Source: Caryophanon tenue (GTDB taxonomy: Bacteria > Bacillota > Bacilli > Bacillales_A > Planococcaceae). Taken from it: DNA of 64,000 bases. The stretch is from contig NZ_MASJ01000004.1 of assembly GCF_001700315.1 (NCBI RefSeq), forward strand, positions 1 to 64,000, written 5' to 3'. Below the pieces are notes generated by a model. That model searched no databases, had not been told where the DNA came from, and was given only the letters and a program-made list of their open reading frames with translations. A program made the translations under genes and the position numbers. This document shows, piece after piece, positions 1 through 9,340 of this stretch. Within the stretch, counting starts at the first letter, position 1, and every line of letters starts with the position of its first letter.

Positions 1-140
1 GCTTAATGTTCCGCACTAGTGGTCTTTTTTGTTCGCAATATTCAACGATTAAAGAAGTACAAGATCGGCTAGGTTATGGCGATGTGCAGACCACGATGAA
101 CATTTATGCTCATGTTACTAAAAAAATGAAATATGAATGA
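1..140 (+). pseudogene. C-terminal remnant of a second tyrosine integrase
   Basis: The open frame from the left edge ends at TGA 138-140 and reads ..IKEVQDRLGYGDVQTTMNIYAHVTKK.., close to the last 50 residues of the intact integrase at 10712-11878. It aligns without gaps, but catalytic residues are altered: the Arg of the HGLRHTH motif is Met, and the His of GHSDV is Tyr. The Tyr nucleophile in NIYAH remains, and the tail is cut to MKYE-stop. The residue changes suggest a decayed integrase of an older element integrated at the same site; most of the gene lies outside the window, so its full state is unknown. Confidence 0.75.
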
Positions 141-200
141 TTTTCACTCATAAGTTGACTCCCAAATTGAATGCCACAGCACAATATCGGCTAAAAACAC

Positions 201-245
201 AAAAAGACCGAAACCCTTATTTACCAAGGGTTTCGGTCTTTTTTG
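201..245. terminator. Hairpin terminator next to the left att copy
   Basis: GACCGAAACCCTT and AAGGGTTTCGGTC form a 13-bp stem flanked by A-runs on the left and T-runs on the right, so it can end transcription from both sides. Its core AAACCCTT..AAGGGTTT resembles the terminator downstream of ssrA at 11957-11983. It occupies the same place relative to its att copy, as expected if each element supplies a new terminator for ssrA. Confidence 0.8.
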
Positions 246-265
246 AAATCTGTTGATTCCTATGT

Positions 266-289
266 ATGGAGACGGCGGGAGTCGAACCC
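266..289. repeat. Left attachment-site copy (direct repeat of ssrA 3' end)
   Basis: These 24 bp are identical to 12014-12037, which is the T-arm and acceptor end of ssrA. Sequence diverges immediately after the repeat, as expected at an element boundary. GAGACG (269-274) and CGTCTC (292-297) form an inverted pair around the core that could be core-type integrase sites. TGATTCC occurs just outside both copies (254-260, 12002-12008). Confidence 0.9.
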
Positions 290-340
290 AACGTCTCAAA
301 GTACTGATATATCAATGCTTGCGGGGGTAATTGATTTTTT

Positions 341-360
341 TGACTACGTTTTTGACTACG
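341..360. repeat. Left arm-type repeats TGACTACG (two copies)
   Basis: TGACTACG occurs at 341-348 and 353-360, each preceded by a T-run. The same octamer appears near the right end at 11894-11901 and 11906-11913, with a variant at 11883-11890. All are in the same orientation, spaced about 12 bp, and just inside the element ends. That is the layout of arm-type binding sites for tyrosine integrases; the role is inferred. Confidence 0.7.
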
Positions 361-385
361 CTTATTTTTAACACATCTTTATTAA

Positions 386-3300
386 TCACTCAACAATTTC
401 TAACGGTGGCAAACTATTTATTAAATCTTTAGTTTGAACTGATACATTTATTACTCGTAGCAATAAATTGAAAATATATTTTTCATCATCAGAATATAGA
501 TTTGGATCGTCAACGATACCCGATGCCTTATCAATTTTATACTGATACTGTTCCATAATCCACTGAATAGCAGGTTTACCATTAACAATATAATCATAAG
601 CATCTAAAGGAATATTTCTAATTGTAATATCATTATTAAAAATAATAGTATCTAAAACTCCTTTTTTAGGATGTTTCATCTTTAAAACCTTAAAACTTGG
701 ATTTTGATTTGAAACAATTTCTACCCCAGTATAAATATCTACGGATTCATAATTCACATGTAAATCCATTAATCTTTTACCAATAGCAACGTAGCCTTTT
801 ATATCCTTTACTATAGGGATTTTCGGATAATCTTTAGAGAGATCATTTCCATATCTCCGCTTATACTCAGGTGAATGTAAAATAGCATACATATAACAAA
901 TTAACTCGTTCTCATCTAAATTAAATGTTTTTAAAATATTTGCATTCAAATTCGAAACAGGACCAAAAACATCCTTAGATGCATATCGTGGGAATCCTTT
1001 CCCATTATGAATTAATTGGAAGTTTGGTAAGATATCTGTAACTATACAAGAATAATCTTTTTTAGAACCCGCTCCTTGCATATAAATTACATCTCCCATG
1101 AAATCTGTGATTCCACGATAACTACTTGGTCTTTCATTCAAATAATTATCCCAATAAATCCATTTTTTTACGAAAGGTCTATACAACGTTAAAACTAATT
1201 TCCCTGTCAAAGAAAGCTCTTTATTTTTCTTAAATAGATCATTTAATTTAGCTGACCATTTTAAAAATGTCTCAGCCTTATTTGCTAAACTCAGTTTTTC
1301 TTCTGGATTTGAAACATCTGATAATCTTAATAATTCACTATTATAGTTATCGATAAATTGCTTTGCATTTTCAATAACTTTATTTTTATCAAAACCTACT
1401 ACCCAAACATCCCTAGCAGCAGAAACTCCTGTTAATTGTCTATTATAAATTGATTGTTTAGGCTCATTTTCATTAAATAATGATATATATGAGTTATACC
1501 CAGCATCCCTTTGATTTATCCAATCAAAATTTTCATCTGGAATTATAGAAGTCCATTCAACATTTTTTATCGATGTAAAACTCTCGATTTTAGATAATTT
1601 CTCCTCTCTAGTTAAATAATCTCCTATATCACAATACTTAATCTCATGAACTTCGGAACCATCTTTAACTAATATTGTTATTGCGGCGGGAGTTCTACTA
1701 CCAGAGCCAAAGATTTTACCTCCCTCTCTTTTAGATTGTTCTCCTTGTGTTCGTTTTTGATCTCCACGAAGATTAAATATATATACATAATTAAATTCTT
1801 GATTCCAACACCGTCTTAATCCATCCGCACTTTGCGAATCAATAAATCCAGCATTTGTAATAAAGCCAATTATCCCTTTCCCTTGAAGTCTATCACTAGC
1901 CCATCTAAAAGCTTTTATATAGGAATCATTTAAACTTTTCTTTAATTTAGCTTTAGAATATTTAGAATAAGTGTCTTCTATACGATTTTCTAACTTCGGA
2001 TAACTAATATTTTTATTATCATTATTAACACTTGTTTGGCCAATAGAATAAGGAGGGTTTCCAATAATGGCGAATATAGGATTTTCTTGTTGTTTCTTCA
2101 GTCGTGCGTTATTTTCATCAAATAACTCATCAATAAATGAATTTTTATTTTCCATACTTTCAAATGTATCTGTTAAAACGATACCTTCGAATGGAACGTA
2201 ATCTCCACCAGATAAGCTATGAAATGTCTCTTCAATGTTAATTGCTGCGATATAGTAGCTCAAAAGGACAATCTCATTAGCATGAATTTCTTGCGTGTAT
2301 TTACGTAATAAATCGTCTTTAGGAATGAGCCCACTTTGTAATAAGCGAGTAACGAATGTACCTGTTCCTGTGAAAGGATCTAATACATGTACGCCTTCAC
2401 TTGCTAGCGATTTACCAAAGTGTTTTTTCAATACATCATCAACTGAATGAATAATAAAATCTACTACTTCTGTAGGTGTGAAAACAATGCCTAATCGTTC
2501 TGTCGTTTCTTTAAATCCTACCTTGAAGAACTTATCATACAATTGAATGATGATATCTTGCTTAGCTTTTAAATTATCTACACCTTGTGCTCGTACTCGA
2601 ACACTTTCATAGAAGGATTCCAGTTTCTCTTGCTCTTTCATTAACCCTTGTTCATCAAGGATCTCTAAAATTTTATCCATGGACTTTGATACAGGATTAT
2701 TCATTACAAAACTATACGAATCAAATAAAGCTTCAAATACTGGCTTTGTAATTAAGTGCTGCGCTAACATTTCAATAGCTTGTGTTTCACTAATTGAATC
2801 ATTGATATTGTAACGTAAGCTCTTAATGAACTTTTGGAACTCTTTATTCGCTTCACTCTCTGTATCCTCTAACATCACTCGAATACGAAGCATATGCTGT
2901 TGAGCAATCTCAGCTACATCTTTTGACCAATCTTCCCAATAACGTACGTTACCTACTTTACGAACAATTTTACCGTAGATTGCACGCTCTAAGTCTGATA
3001 AGTCTTCCTCTGTTAACATCATAGATAACTGTTCTGTTTGTTGTGTCAGCTCCCCACCCTCTGGAGCATCACCTACACCAATAATTTGAATTTGATCTGG
3101 CTTTTTCTTATTCAATTCTAATTTATTAATAGTAGCATCAAAGCGCTCGTCTAATGAACGTAGAGCGTTTAATACTTCCCAAACAACACGGTATTTTTCA
3201 TTGTTGTCTAATACACTATTCGTATCTGCTCCAGCTGGTACACCAATCGGTAAAATCACGTATCCATAATCTTTACCAGGAGATTTACGCATGACACGTC

Positions 3301-5074
3301 CTACAGCCTGTGCAATATCAATTTTTGATTTACGTGGCTTTAAGAACATAATTGCGTCTAAGTCAGGCACATCTACCCCTTCTGTAAGGAAACGTGCATT
3401 TGAAAGAATTCGGCATGTATTATCAGGTACTTCATCTTTTAACCATGAAATCTTCTTATTTTTCTCCAAAGCATTCATTGAACCGTCTGCATGGTCAATT
3501 TCAATTTCATATTGATGTTCATGCTCTTCTTCTGTGTTTTGGTATAAGTATTGATCTACTACATGCGTAAACATGTCTGTGATTAATTTAGATTCACGAA
3601 TTGTACCAGTAAAGGCAATGGCACGTTTCATAGGCGCACCTAAAGCAATATCTGAATCACTACGACGACGTACTAAACCATTCCAGCAGCCTACAATTTT
3701 TGTTACGTCATCAAATTCTAACTCCGAATCTTTATTCGCCAGCATTTGTTGGAAACGACGAGCAACCATTTCCTCATCCACGGCCAATACCATTACTTTA
3801 TAGTCTGTTAAAATGCCTTGACTGATTGCATCACCAAAGCCAATACGATAAAACTCTTCACCGTATAAATCTGGGTTATCCATGTCCGCAATAACGACTG
3901 ACATTTCATCTGCTTTTTGTTTCGCTGCATCACCATATACACGTGGCGTTGCTGTTTGATATAAACGCTTTGCTGTTTTAATATTTTCATCATAGTGCAC
4001 TTTTGTGAAGCTACTGTCTTCTTTACCTGCCTCTGTAGCTCCAGTAGTACGATGAGCCTCATCACAAACAACTAAATCAAACTCATAAAATCCTTGTTTT
4101 TGAGCCTCGATAATTACATCAATTGATTGATATGTTGAAAATACTGTTAAGAAATCGCCTTTAGCAGCATTAGCCTCGATTCTAGCTTTGTACTCTAATA
4201 GCTTTTCAGTATTAGTTGTAGCTGGGAAACCGATATCCGCTACTGTAATATCTTCATACTCACCTTTTGTTTCTTGCTTTGTTACTTTCTTGTCTGAACA
4301 CACAGCAATGGCATCCATTTGATAGTTCGTATCAGCAGTCCAGCCGCGCAGCGTTTGTGAAAGTAATTGGATACTCGGTACTAAATATAGAACTCGAAAT
4401 ATACCGTCTTTTTTCTTCGCCATTTCCTCAGCAATCGCCATCGACGTATATGTTTTACCTGTACCTGGAGCCATAATCAGCTTTCCACGGTTAACAGTCT
4501 CAAAGCCTTTAACTACAGCTTCAATAGCAGGAAGTTGATGATCTCTAGGTGTTTTCTTTTGTTGCACCTTTACGTACTCAGGCTTATCAAATGAAAACTC
4601 AGACCAGTCAATTTGGCTGTCTTTTAACTGTGTCAGGGAAATACGTGTAATTTCTTTATCACGTCCTACTAATGCATCCTCTGCATTTTTACCCCATTTA
4701 TCCGTTGTTGTAATGATAATACCCTTAGAGTAAAACTTCTTGCCAACCTCGTTAAAGAACGAATCAATATCGCTCTTTTGGATCGTTTTATCCTCTGCAT
4801 AGTATTTACACTGAATCGCAACTAATGAACCTGTATCACGTTCTCTTGCAACTAAATCTACACCTGTATCTGATTTAGGAATACTGTATTCAGCTGGCAC
4901 TTCATTTAAAGTCCAAACTGCATCAAATAAACGATTATACATCGGCTCATTTTTAAAGTATGTACGTGACATTAATTCAAACATTGTCCCTCTATCACGC
5001 TGCGTCACATAATCTGCATCCATCTCTTTTACTAAAGACATGAAGCTTTTTGCGCTTTTTAATTCTTCGCTCAC
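386..5074 (-). CDS. Single-polypeptide restriction-modification enzyme (Type ISP-like)
   Basis: A 1562-aa protein with nuclease, translocase, methyltransferase and target recognition in one chain, as in LlaGI/LlaBIII-type (Type ISP) enzymes of nearly the same length. Visible order: Mrr-like nuclease (Asp73, Gln88-x-Lys90); SF2 helicase with Walker A near 203-209, DEAH 338-341, TATP 374-377 and a QAVGRVMR motif near 589-596; a coupler region; an N6-adenine methyltransferase with FTP near 865, DPFTGTGTF 899-907 and NPPY 1006-1009; and a C-terminal third that should hold the recognition domain. Methylation and cleavage of one asymmetric site is expected from the family. The start is GTG at 5074 after AAGGTGATTAA. 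The gene appears monocistronic. All key motifs are intact, so it is probably functional cargo of the island. Confidence 0.92.
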   Translation of the reverse strand: MSEELKSAKSFMSLVKEMDADYVTQRDRGTMFELMSRTYFKNEPMYNRLFDAVWTLNEVPAEYSIPKSDTGVDLVARERDTGSLVAIQCKYYAEDKTIQKSDIDSFFNEVGKKFYSKGIIITTTDKWGKNAEDALVGRDKEITRISLTQLKDSQIDWSEFSFDKPEYVKVQQKKTPRDHQLPAIEAVVKGFETVNRGKLIMAPGTGKTYTSMAIAEEMAKKKDGIFRVLYLVPSIQLLSQTLRGWTADTNYQMDAIAVCSDKKVTKQETKGEYEDITVADIGFPATTNTEKLLEYKARIEANAAKGDFLTVFSTYQSIDVIIEAQKQGFYEFDLVVCDEAHRTTGATEAGKEDSSFTKVHYDENIKTAKRLYQTATPRVYGDAAKQKADEMSVVIADMDNPDLYGEEFYRIGFGDAISQGILTDYKVMVLAVDEEMVARRFQQMLANKDSELEFDDVTKIVGCWNGLVRRRSDSDIALGAPMKRAIAFTGTIRESKLITDMFTHVVDQYLYQNTEEEHEHQYEIEIDHADGSMNALEKNKKISWLKDEVPDNTCRILSNARFLTEGVDVPDLDAIMFLKPRKSKIDIAQAVGRVMRKSPGKDYGYVILPIGVPAGADTNSVLDNNEKYRVVWEVLNALRSLDERFDATINKLELNKKKPDQIQIIGVGDAPEGGELTQQTEQLSMMLTEEDLSDLERAIYGKIVRKVGNVRYWEDWSKDVAEIAQQHMLRIRVMLEDTESEANKEFQKFIKSLRYNINDSISETQAIEMLAQHLITKPVFEALFDSYSFVMNNPVSKSMDKILEILDEQGLMKEQEKLESFYESVRVRAQGVDNLKAKQDIIIQLYDKFFKVGFKETTERLGIVFTPTEVVDFIIHSVDDVLKKHFGKSLASEGVHVLDPFTGTGTFVTRLLQSGLIPKDDLLRKYTQEIHANEIVLLSYYIAAINIEETFHSLSGGDYVPFEGIVLTDTFESMENKNSFIDELFDENNARLKKQQENPIFAIIGNPPYSIGQTSVNNDNKNISYPKLENRIEDTYSKYSKAKLKKSLNDSYIKAFRWASDRLQGKGIIGFITNAGFIDSQSADGLRRCWNQEFNYVYIFNLRGDQKRTQGEQSKREGGKIFGSGSRTPAAITILVKDGSEVHEIKYCDIGDYLTREEKLSKIESFTSIKNVEWTSIIPDENFDWINQRDAGYNSYISLFNENEPKQSIYNRQLTGVSAARDVWVVGFDKNKVIENAKQFIDNYNSELLRLSDVSNPEEKLSLANKAETFLKWSAKLNDLFKKNKELSLTGKLVLTLYRPFVKKWIYWDNYLNERPSSYRGITDFMGDVIYMQGAGSKKDYSCIVTDILPNFQLIHNGKGFPRYASKDVFGPVSNLNANILKTFNLDENELICYMYAILHSPEYKRRYGNDLSKDYPKIPIVKDIKGYVAIGKRLMDLHVNYESVDIYTGVEIVSNQNPSFKVLKMKHPKKGVLDTIIFNNDITIRNIPLDAYDYIVNGKPAIQWIMEQYQYKIDKASGIVDDPNLYSDDEKYIFNLLLRVINVSVQTKDLINSLPPLEIVE

Positions 5075-5111
5075 TTAATCACCTTACCTTAATTCAATTC
5101 TTTACAACTTC

Positions 5112-5117
5112 ATTATA
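5112..5117 (-). promoter_or_regulatory. Candidate -10 element for the restriction-modification gene
   Basis: A perfect TATAAT on the minus strand lies 38 bp upstream of the GTG start at 5074. No good -35 box is seen at 17 bp, so the call rests on the -10 alone. Confidence 0.4.
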
Positions 5118-5187
5118 GCCAACTAATTTAGATTGGAGTATAGAAATTTATAATAATAAAACCTTTAGTCATACATCTACAAATTAA

Positions 5188-5222
5188 AACACGCAACATC
5201 AAAAGACATTGCGTGCTTTTAC
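5188..5222 (-). terminator. Terminator of the 120-aa Cys-rich gene
   Basis: CACGCAA (5190-5196) pairs with TTGCGTG (5209-5215); on the minus strand the stem is followed by TTTTAATTTG. It lies just past the stop at 5231 and separates this gene from the restriction-modification gene downstream. Confidence 0.7.
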
Positions 5223-5230
5223 TTTACTAT

Positions 5231-5593
5231 TTAGTTCCTTACATTCATCCGCGCATCTTGATATACTTTTTTCATTCTAAGTATCCATGCCTCAGATTCA
5301 GAAACAAAGATATCGGCACATTGGCTAGAACAAAATCGTTTACCAGGTTTATGAGGATCTTTCCATTTAATTGTCACGATATAATAAAATTCATCCTTAT
5401 CACTTTGTACTCTTTCACCGCATTGACAACAATTAAATCCCCAATTACGTTTCAAATTCTTAGGAAAGTAGCGTTGGTAATATCCTTCCTTCAATTGCTT
5501 AATTTTATAATCCATTTCCCATAAGCAAGTCAATAAATACCAATCATCATTACAATCCATCAACTGTATACGTAATTTTTCTTCATCCGTCAT
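5231..5593 (-). CDS. Cys-rich small protein of unknown function (120 aa)
   Basis: I do not recognise this family. The middle holds CCQCGE and, about 40 residues later, FCSSQCADIF, which together look like a treble-clef or TRASH-like zinc-binding site. No signal peptide or membrane segment is visible. The start has a strong RBS (AAGGAGGGATCTT-ATG). It is divergent from the XRE regulator, across an operator-like repeat, and sits upstream of the restriction-modification gene in the same direction. A DNA- or protein-binding accessory of the island is possible; an anti-restriction or toxin role cannot be judged from sequence alone. Confidence 0.7.
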   Translation of the reverse strand: MTDEEKLRIQLMDCNDDWYLLTCLWEMDYKIKQLKEGYYQRYFPKNLKRNWGFNCCQCGERVQSDKDEFYYIVTIKWKDPHKPGKRFCSSQCADIFVSESEAWILRMKKVYQDARMNVRN

Positions 5594-5683
5594 AAGATCC
5601 CTCCTTCATATAGATTCTGGCTATAAATATAATAAACCTCCACACAAATGATATCAATAGTATTTATTTATATATTTAAATAT

Positions 5684-5732
5684 CTATAGTATATGGATAA
5701 AACCTACTATTTCCTCAATCCTATTACTATAG
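5684..5732. promoter_or_regulatory. Inverted-repeat operator candidate of the XRE regulator
   Basis: CTATAGTA (5684-5691) and TACTATAG (5725-5732) are perfect inverted repeats; further partial copies are TACTAT at 5705-5710 and ATAGTA near 5657-5662. The right copy overlaps the ribosome binding site of the regulator gene (ATG 5743). The layout fits autoregulation, as in controller proteins of restriction-modification loci, and could also control the divergent gene at 5593. Binding is inferred. Confidence 0.55.
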
Positions 5733-5742
5733 AGGTGATAGA

Positions 5743-6081
5743 ATGTCTGATTTAACAAACCATATCGGAGAAAGAATTCGTTACTATAGAAAAGAACGTA
5801 AACTAAGTCAGGAAGAGCTAGCATATAGGGCCGCATTGCATACTACGTATATAGGCCAGCTAGAGCGTGGCGAAAAGAATGTAACACTCGATAGCCTTGC
5901 TAAAGTATGTGTTGCGTTGGATATAACCTTGTCTGAATTTTTTAGTGAACCTGCCGCCACGTCTAAAATGCTCAGTATTGAACTTACGCAAATAATCTCC
6001 TTACTTGATGGTCGTCCTAAAAAGGATCAACAAAAAATATTATCTCTTGTTGAATCCCTTATTCAATGGAAAGACGAGTAG
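5743..6081 (+). CDS. XRE-family HTH regulator, controller-protein-like
   Basis: A 112-aa protein with an N-terminal Cro/C1 helix-turn-helix (about residues 7-62: GERIRYYRKERKLSQEELAY.. through TYIGQLERGEKN..) and a short helical tail likely used for dimerisation. The N-terminal half resembles SinR-type regulators and the C (controller) proteins of restriction-modification systems. It has a GAGGTGATAGA ribosome binding site that overlaps an inverted-repeat half-site. It is transcribed away from the Cys-rich gene and the restriction-modification gene, so it could time expression of the enzyme after transfer, or control the island. The family call is secure; the target is inferred. Confidence 0.85.
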   Translation: MSDLTNHIGERIRYYRKERKLSQEELAYRAALHTTYIGQLERGEKNVTLDSLAKVCVALDITLSEFFSEPAATSKMLSIELTQIISLLDGRPKKDQQKILSLVESLIQWKDE

Positions 6082-6314
6082 TATTCGCAAAGCAATGCGC
6101 GGCTGTTAGAAATTTGATGCAGTTTGGTGCTGCTTTAAATTAAAGTAAGCGCACCACACATCAACTTTTCACAGCACTATAGAGAAAGAAACCTAGTTAA
6201 ATTCACTAAAAATCTATTGATTTTGACAAGCTATATTTCTATTTCATTATTAGATAAATACTCTAAACTTATCGTAGAAATCTACTATATAAGCAATAGA
6301 TGTATACAATAAAA

Positions 6315-6352
6315 AGGCACATGCATTGATTTTGTTACAAATGCATGTGCCT
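6315..6352 (-). terminator. Terminator of the replication protein gene
   Basis: AGGCACATGCATT (6315-6327) pairs perfectly with AATGCATGTGCCT (6340-6352). On the minus strand a TTTTTATTG tract follows. It lies directly after the stop at 6368. Confidence 0.85.
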
Positions 6353-6367
6353 ATATGAATATGATTA

Positions 6368-9340
6368 CTAATTATTAAGAACCTCTTCTGCTGCTCCTAA
6401 ACCTATATAATAACTACCTAATTTAATATAGTGATTCCATTTCTTTTGTTTCATAAACTGCCTTGCATTCACTCTAACTAAATTATGGTGTATTAATAGC
6501 TCTTCGAATTCCTCCGATTGCATTATACGCTGTAGCTGTTTTTTCCCCGCCGCCCCTTCTAAACCTAATATCTCACGCATCGAGGCTTTTGTGATTTTTT
6601 GATTAGGTTCGAGTGACTCAAATAGTTGATCTACGTTATCAAACCATTTTGGCTTACTATCTAACAAGTTCCAATTTTCAACCTGACTTTCACTGAAATA
6701 TGTTAGTAACAAATTGACGAAAACCGTATCTCTCGAAAAAACATAAACTTCAGCCGACTGCTTAGCTTCACTATTATTTCTTATGTTTATTCGCAAAATA
6801 TCTTGAATGCTGCTGACAACTTGATCGCTTAATTTATACTTTTCAATTTCAGTATTATTGAAGCGTCTTACATTTTTTATAGTAGTTAACTTTAAGTCTG
6901 CCTCTTCTTCAAATACAGCACCTGAATTACATAAATAATAAGGATCGCCTTTACTAACAATCCCTATAATAACTAAACAAGAATACTGTGCGTAATTATT
7001 AGAGCCCTTTACATTACCAAAATGATTAATAGCTATCTTATTCGCTTTAATTTCTTTAGCAAACATACTTTCAAAAGACTCTTTCAAAAATTTATAACAT
7101 AACACTAATATAGGCTTATCTACTGATTTTTCTTGAACAAATTGTACCAGCTTATTCTTCAACTCACTGTCCTCGAATAAACGTGTTTTACTTGAAGAAA
7201 TTGTGGAATCATAATAGAAGGTTAAATGATTATATGTTTTTAATATTGGTATATCTATTATCTGGAGATCATTAAAATACCCATATTCTAAATCATATTT
7301 AGCCGTACCATCTAAAATAACTACATTATAATTTGAAAAATCATACGCTATTTTTTTAGTGGTTGCATATGTAATTTTCTTATTGTATTCAGTAATAACC
7401 CCCTCTTGAGCTATGGCTGCTGCAACGTTCTTTAACAAAGACACATCTGAGCCTTCATAATATTTGTACCAAATGGACTCAAAGCCAAACTTGAACGATT
7501 TATCTAATGCTGGAACTTTGACACCCCGCTCATTGAAAAGCATTTTCATTTTCAACTCATTGATTATTTGAATTGCTGCTCTTATATTTTCAGGTCCAAT
7601 TTCCAACTCCATACTTTTTAATTCGTATATTAGCTTTTCAATATCCATTGTACTTACTTGAATATGTTCAAGTATCGGAGGCTTTTCATCAATTATTAAC
7701 CTTCTACGTACATACTCTTTACCATCTGGTGCTGTCCATTTAGCATAGCTATTTAATCGCTCCCCCTCCATTTGTAGCCGCGCATGAGTCATAATAACAA
7801 TAGGGAATCGTTTTTGTATCTCATATTTCTTGGGTAACTTACATGTCGTTTTAAAGCTACAGCGACCACAAATGTTATATTCATATTCGGTTAACTCCTT
7901 TTTACATTCTTTATATGTATATGCACTTTGCATAACATACGCTGCTTTATGATACTTCCAATAGTCGGCATCATAAGCTGTGTGCTCTGTCGCTTCAAAA
8001 TGAACTTCATATTTCCCTAGTTCCTTGGCTAATATTTCAGCAGTCTCATTTCTTTCAACAACAACAATTGTACCAGCTTGGTCTATATGGTGTTCCAGCA
8101 TGTATTTCAAATAAGCAATTAACGTTGTACTCTTCCCCCCACCTGGCTCTATAGGCCAAACTGTAATACTAGATTTTGTATTATGCATTGTAGCTACTAA
8201 ACTTGAATATATTGAATAGCTATTCCTATCAACTTTTATATTACGACTCTTCATTACATTCGTAATATTTTCCACGATATTTTTTATAGCTGAATCTGAA
8301 TTTGTTTTTTGGGGTAGCAATGGTGTTAACTCACACGCTTGTAATTGATCCAACGTGATTTTTTCATATTTTTCTGCTGGTTTTGCTTCAAGCTCTAGTG
8401 CTAACTTTAATAAATCGTCCCAACCTTGATGCTTTGCAAGCCAGCTCAGCGTTTTACCATTACCTATTTCACATTCACCATTTTCTCCATTTGAACAATG
8501 GCAAATTAAATTATCTAAAAAGATATATGCGGAAGGTTTACTGTCACCATGTACAGGACATTGATAAGCAATTTTATTTCCATAATCCACATAATCTAAA
8601 CCATTAAGATCTAAATTATCTGTAAAAACTTTTATAGTTTCTCGTACCATTTCGTCTGAAATATTATATAACTTTACTTTCCCTGCCTTTTTTGGCTCTT
8701 CCCCTGGAGGAAAAGCCTCTGCCAACTGTTGCTGGGTGTAAACATTATTATAATTTTCATATATGATTTTTTCTTGATAAACCTTTCCATTACTACTCCA
8801 CTCTTTGTAGTTATTAGTAAAGGGTAATCTAAAACAGTCATTAGGTTTTCTTCTACTTCTGTCGGCTTTAAAATACCCTATTAATTGAAATTGAATTTTT
8901 TCAAATATGTAGATAGATTCATCTAACGTTTGTTCAGTTGTTGCATCCCAATGCGCATCTGTAAGTTGATATAATGCTTTGTAGCCCGCCCGTCCTTCAT
9001 ATATTATCGTAGGCTTTAAAGGAGCATTCATGATACATTCCAACTGCTCTTGCTTTGAACGACCGTCACTATCAATATCAATAAAATGAAAACGAATACG
9101 CTCAATATTACGCACCTTTTTTGAACCGTTTGTGTAAAAACATAAAGATCTTTTATCTAAATCACAACGCTCAATAAATACAGGCAATGCTTTAGCTAAG
9201 TTGGATCTATTAGTTTCCCAGTAACTATTGCCTTTAGCTTTACTATCTTCATCATCTACAAATGCTTGAAATGGATATTCGGATAATCCCTCATAAGCAT
9301 ATCCAATAAATTTCACTAAACTTTCTACATCGACTTGCAC
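6368..9340 (-). CDS. Primase/helicase-like replication protein of the island
   Basis: About 990 aa. The N-terminal third looks like an archaeo-eukaryotic-type primase: HFIDIDSDG (acidic pair near 88-90), a glycine-rich EGRAGYKALYQL stretch and a DCFRLPFTNNYKEW motif. A zinc-binding segment follows (CPVHGD, then CHC and a later Cys, about 261-290). The C-terminal half has Walker A EPGGGKST (about 398-405), a Walker-B-like RLIIDE (about 547-552) and, between them, four cysteines (about 479, 491, 494, 500) where XPD/DinG helicases carry their Fe-S cluster. I chose GTG 9340 because TTTGGAGG sits 8 bp before it; ATG 9364 has no RBS. Related proteins replicate plasmids, phages and satellite islands. 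Its role as the island's replicase is inferred. Confidence 0.75.
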   Translation of the reverse strand: MQVDVESLVKFIGYAYEGLSEYPFQAFVDDEDSKAKGNSYWETNRSNLAKALPVFIERCDLDKRSLCFYTNGSKKVRNIERIRFHFIDIDSDGRSKQEQLECIMNAPLKPTIIYEGRAGYKALYQLTDAHWDATTEQTLDESIYIFEKIQFQLIGYFKADRSRRKPNDCFRLPFTNNYKEWSSNGKVYQEKIIYENYNNVYTQQQLAEAFPPGEEPKKAGKVKLYNISDEMVRETIKVFTDNLDLNGLDYVDYGNKIAYQCPVHGDSKPSAYIFLDNLICHCSNGENGECEIGNGKTLSWLAKHQGWDDLLKLALELEAKPAEKYEKITLDQLQACELTPLLPQKTNSDSAIKNIVENITNVMKSRNIKVDRNSYSIYSSLVATMHNTKSSITVWPIEPGGGKSTTLIAYLKYMLEHHIDQAGTIVVVERNETAEILAKELGKYEVHFEATEHTAYDADYWKYHKAAYVMQSAYTYKECKKELTEYEYNICGRCSFKTTCKLPKKYEIQKRFPIVIMTHARLQMEGERLNSYAKWTAPDGKEYVRRRLIIDEKPPILEHIQVSTMDIEKLIYELKSMELEIGPENIRAAIQIINELKMKMLFNERGVKVPALDKSFKFGFESIWYKYYEGSDVSLLKNVAAAIAQEGVITEYNKKITYATTKKIAYDFSNYNVVILDGTAKYDLEYGYFNDLQIIDIPILKTYNHLTFYYDSTISSSKTRLFEDSELKNKLVQFVQEKSVDKPILVLCYKFLKESFESMFAKEIKANKIAINHFGNVKGSNNYAQYSCLVIIGIVSKGDPYYLCNSGAVFEEEADLKLTTIKNVRRFNNTEIEKYKLSDQVVSSIQDILRINIRNNSEAKQSAEVYVFSRDTVFVNLLLTYFSESQVENWNLLDSKPKWFDNVDQLFESLEPNQKITKASMREILGLEGAAGKKQLQRIMQSEEFEELLIHHNLVRVNARQFMKQKKWNHYIKLGSYYIGLGAAEEVLNN

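Noticed and set aside
386-5074. BREX or DISARM component reading of the large enzyme
   Set aside because: No companion pglZ, brxC or drm genes nearby; nuclease, helicase and methyltransferase are in one chain as in Type ISP enzymes.
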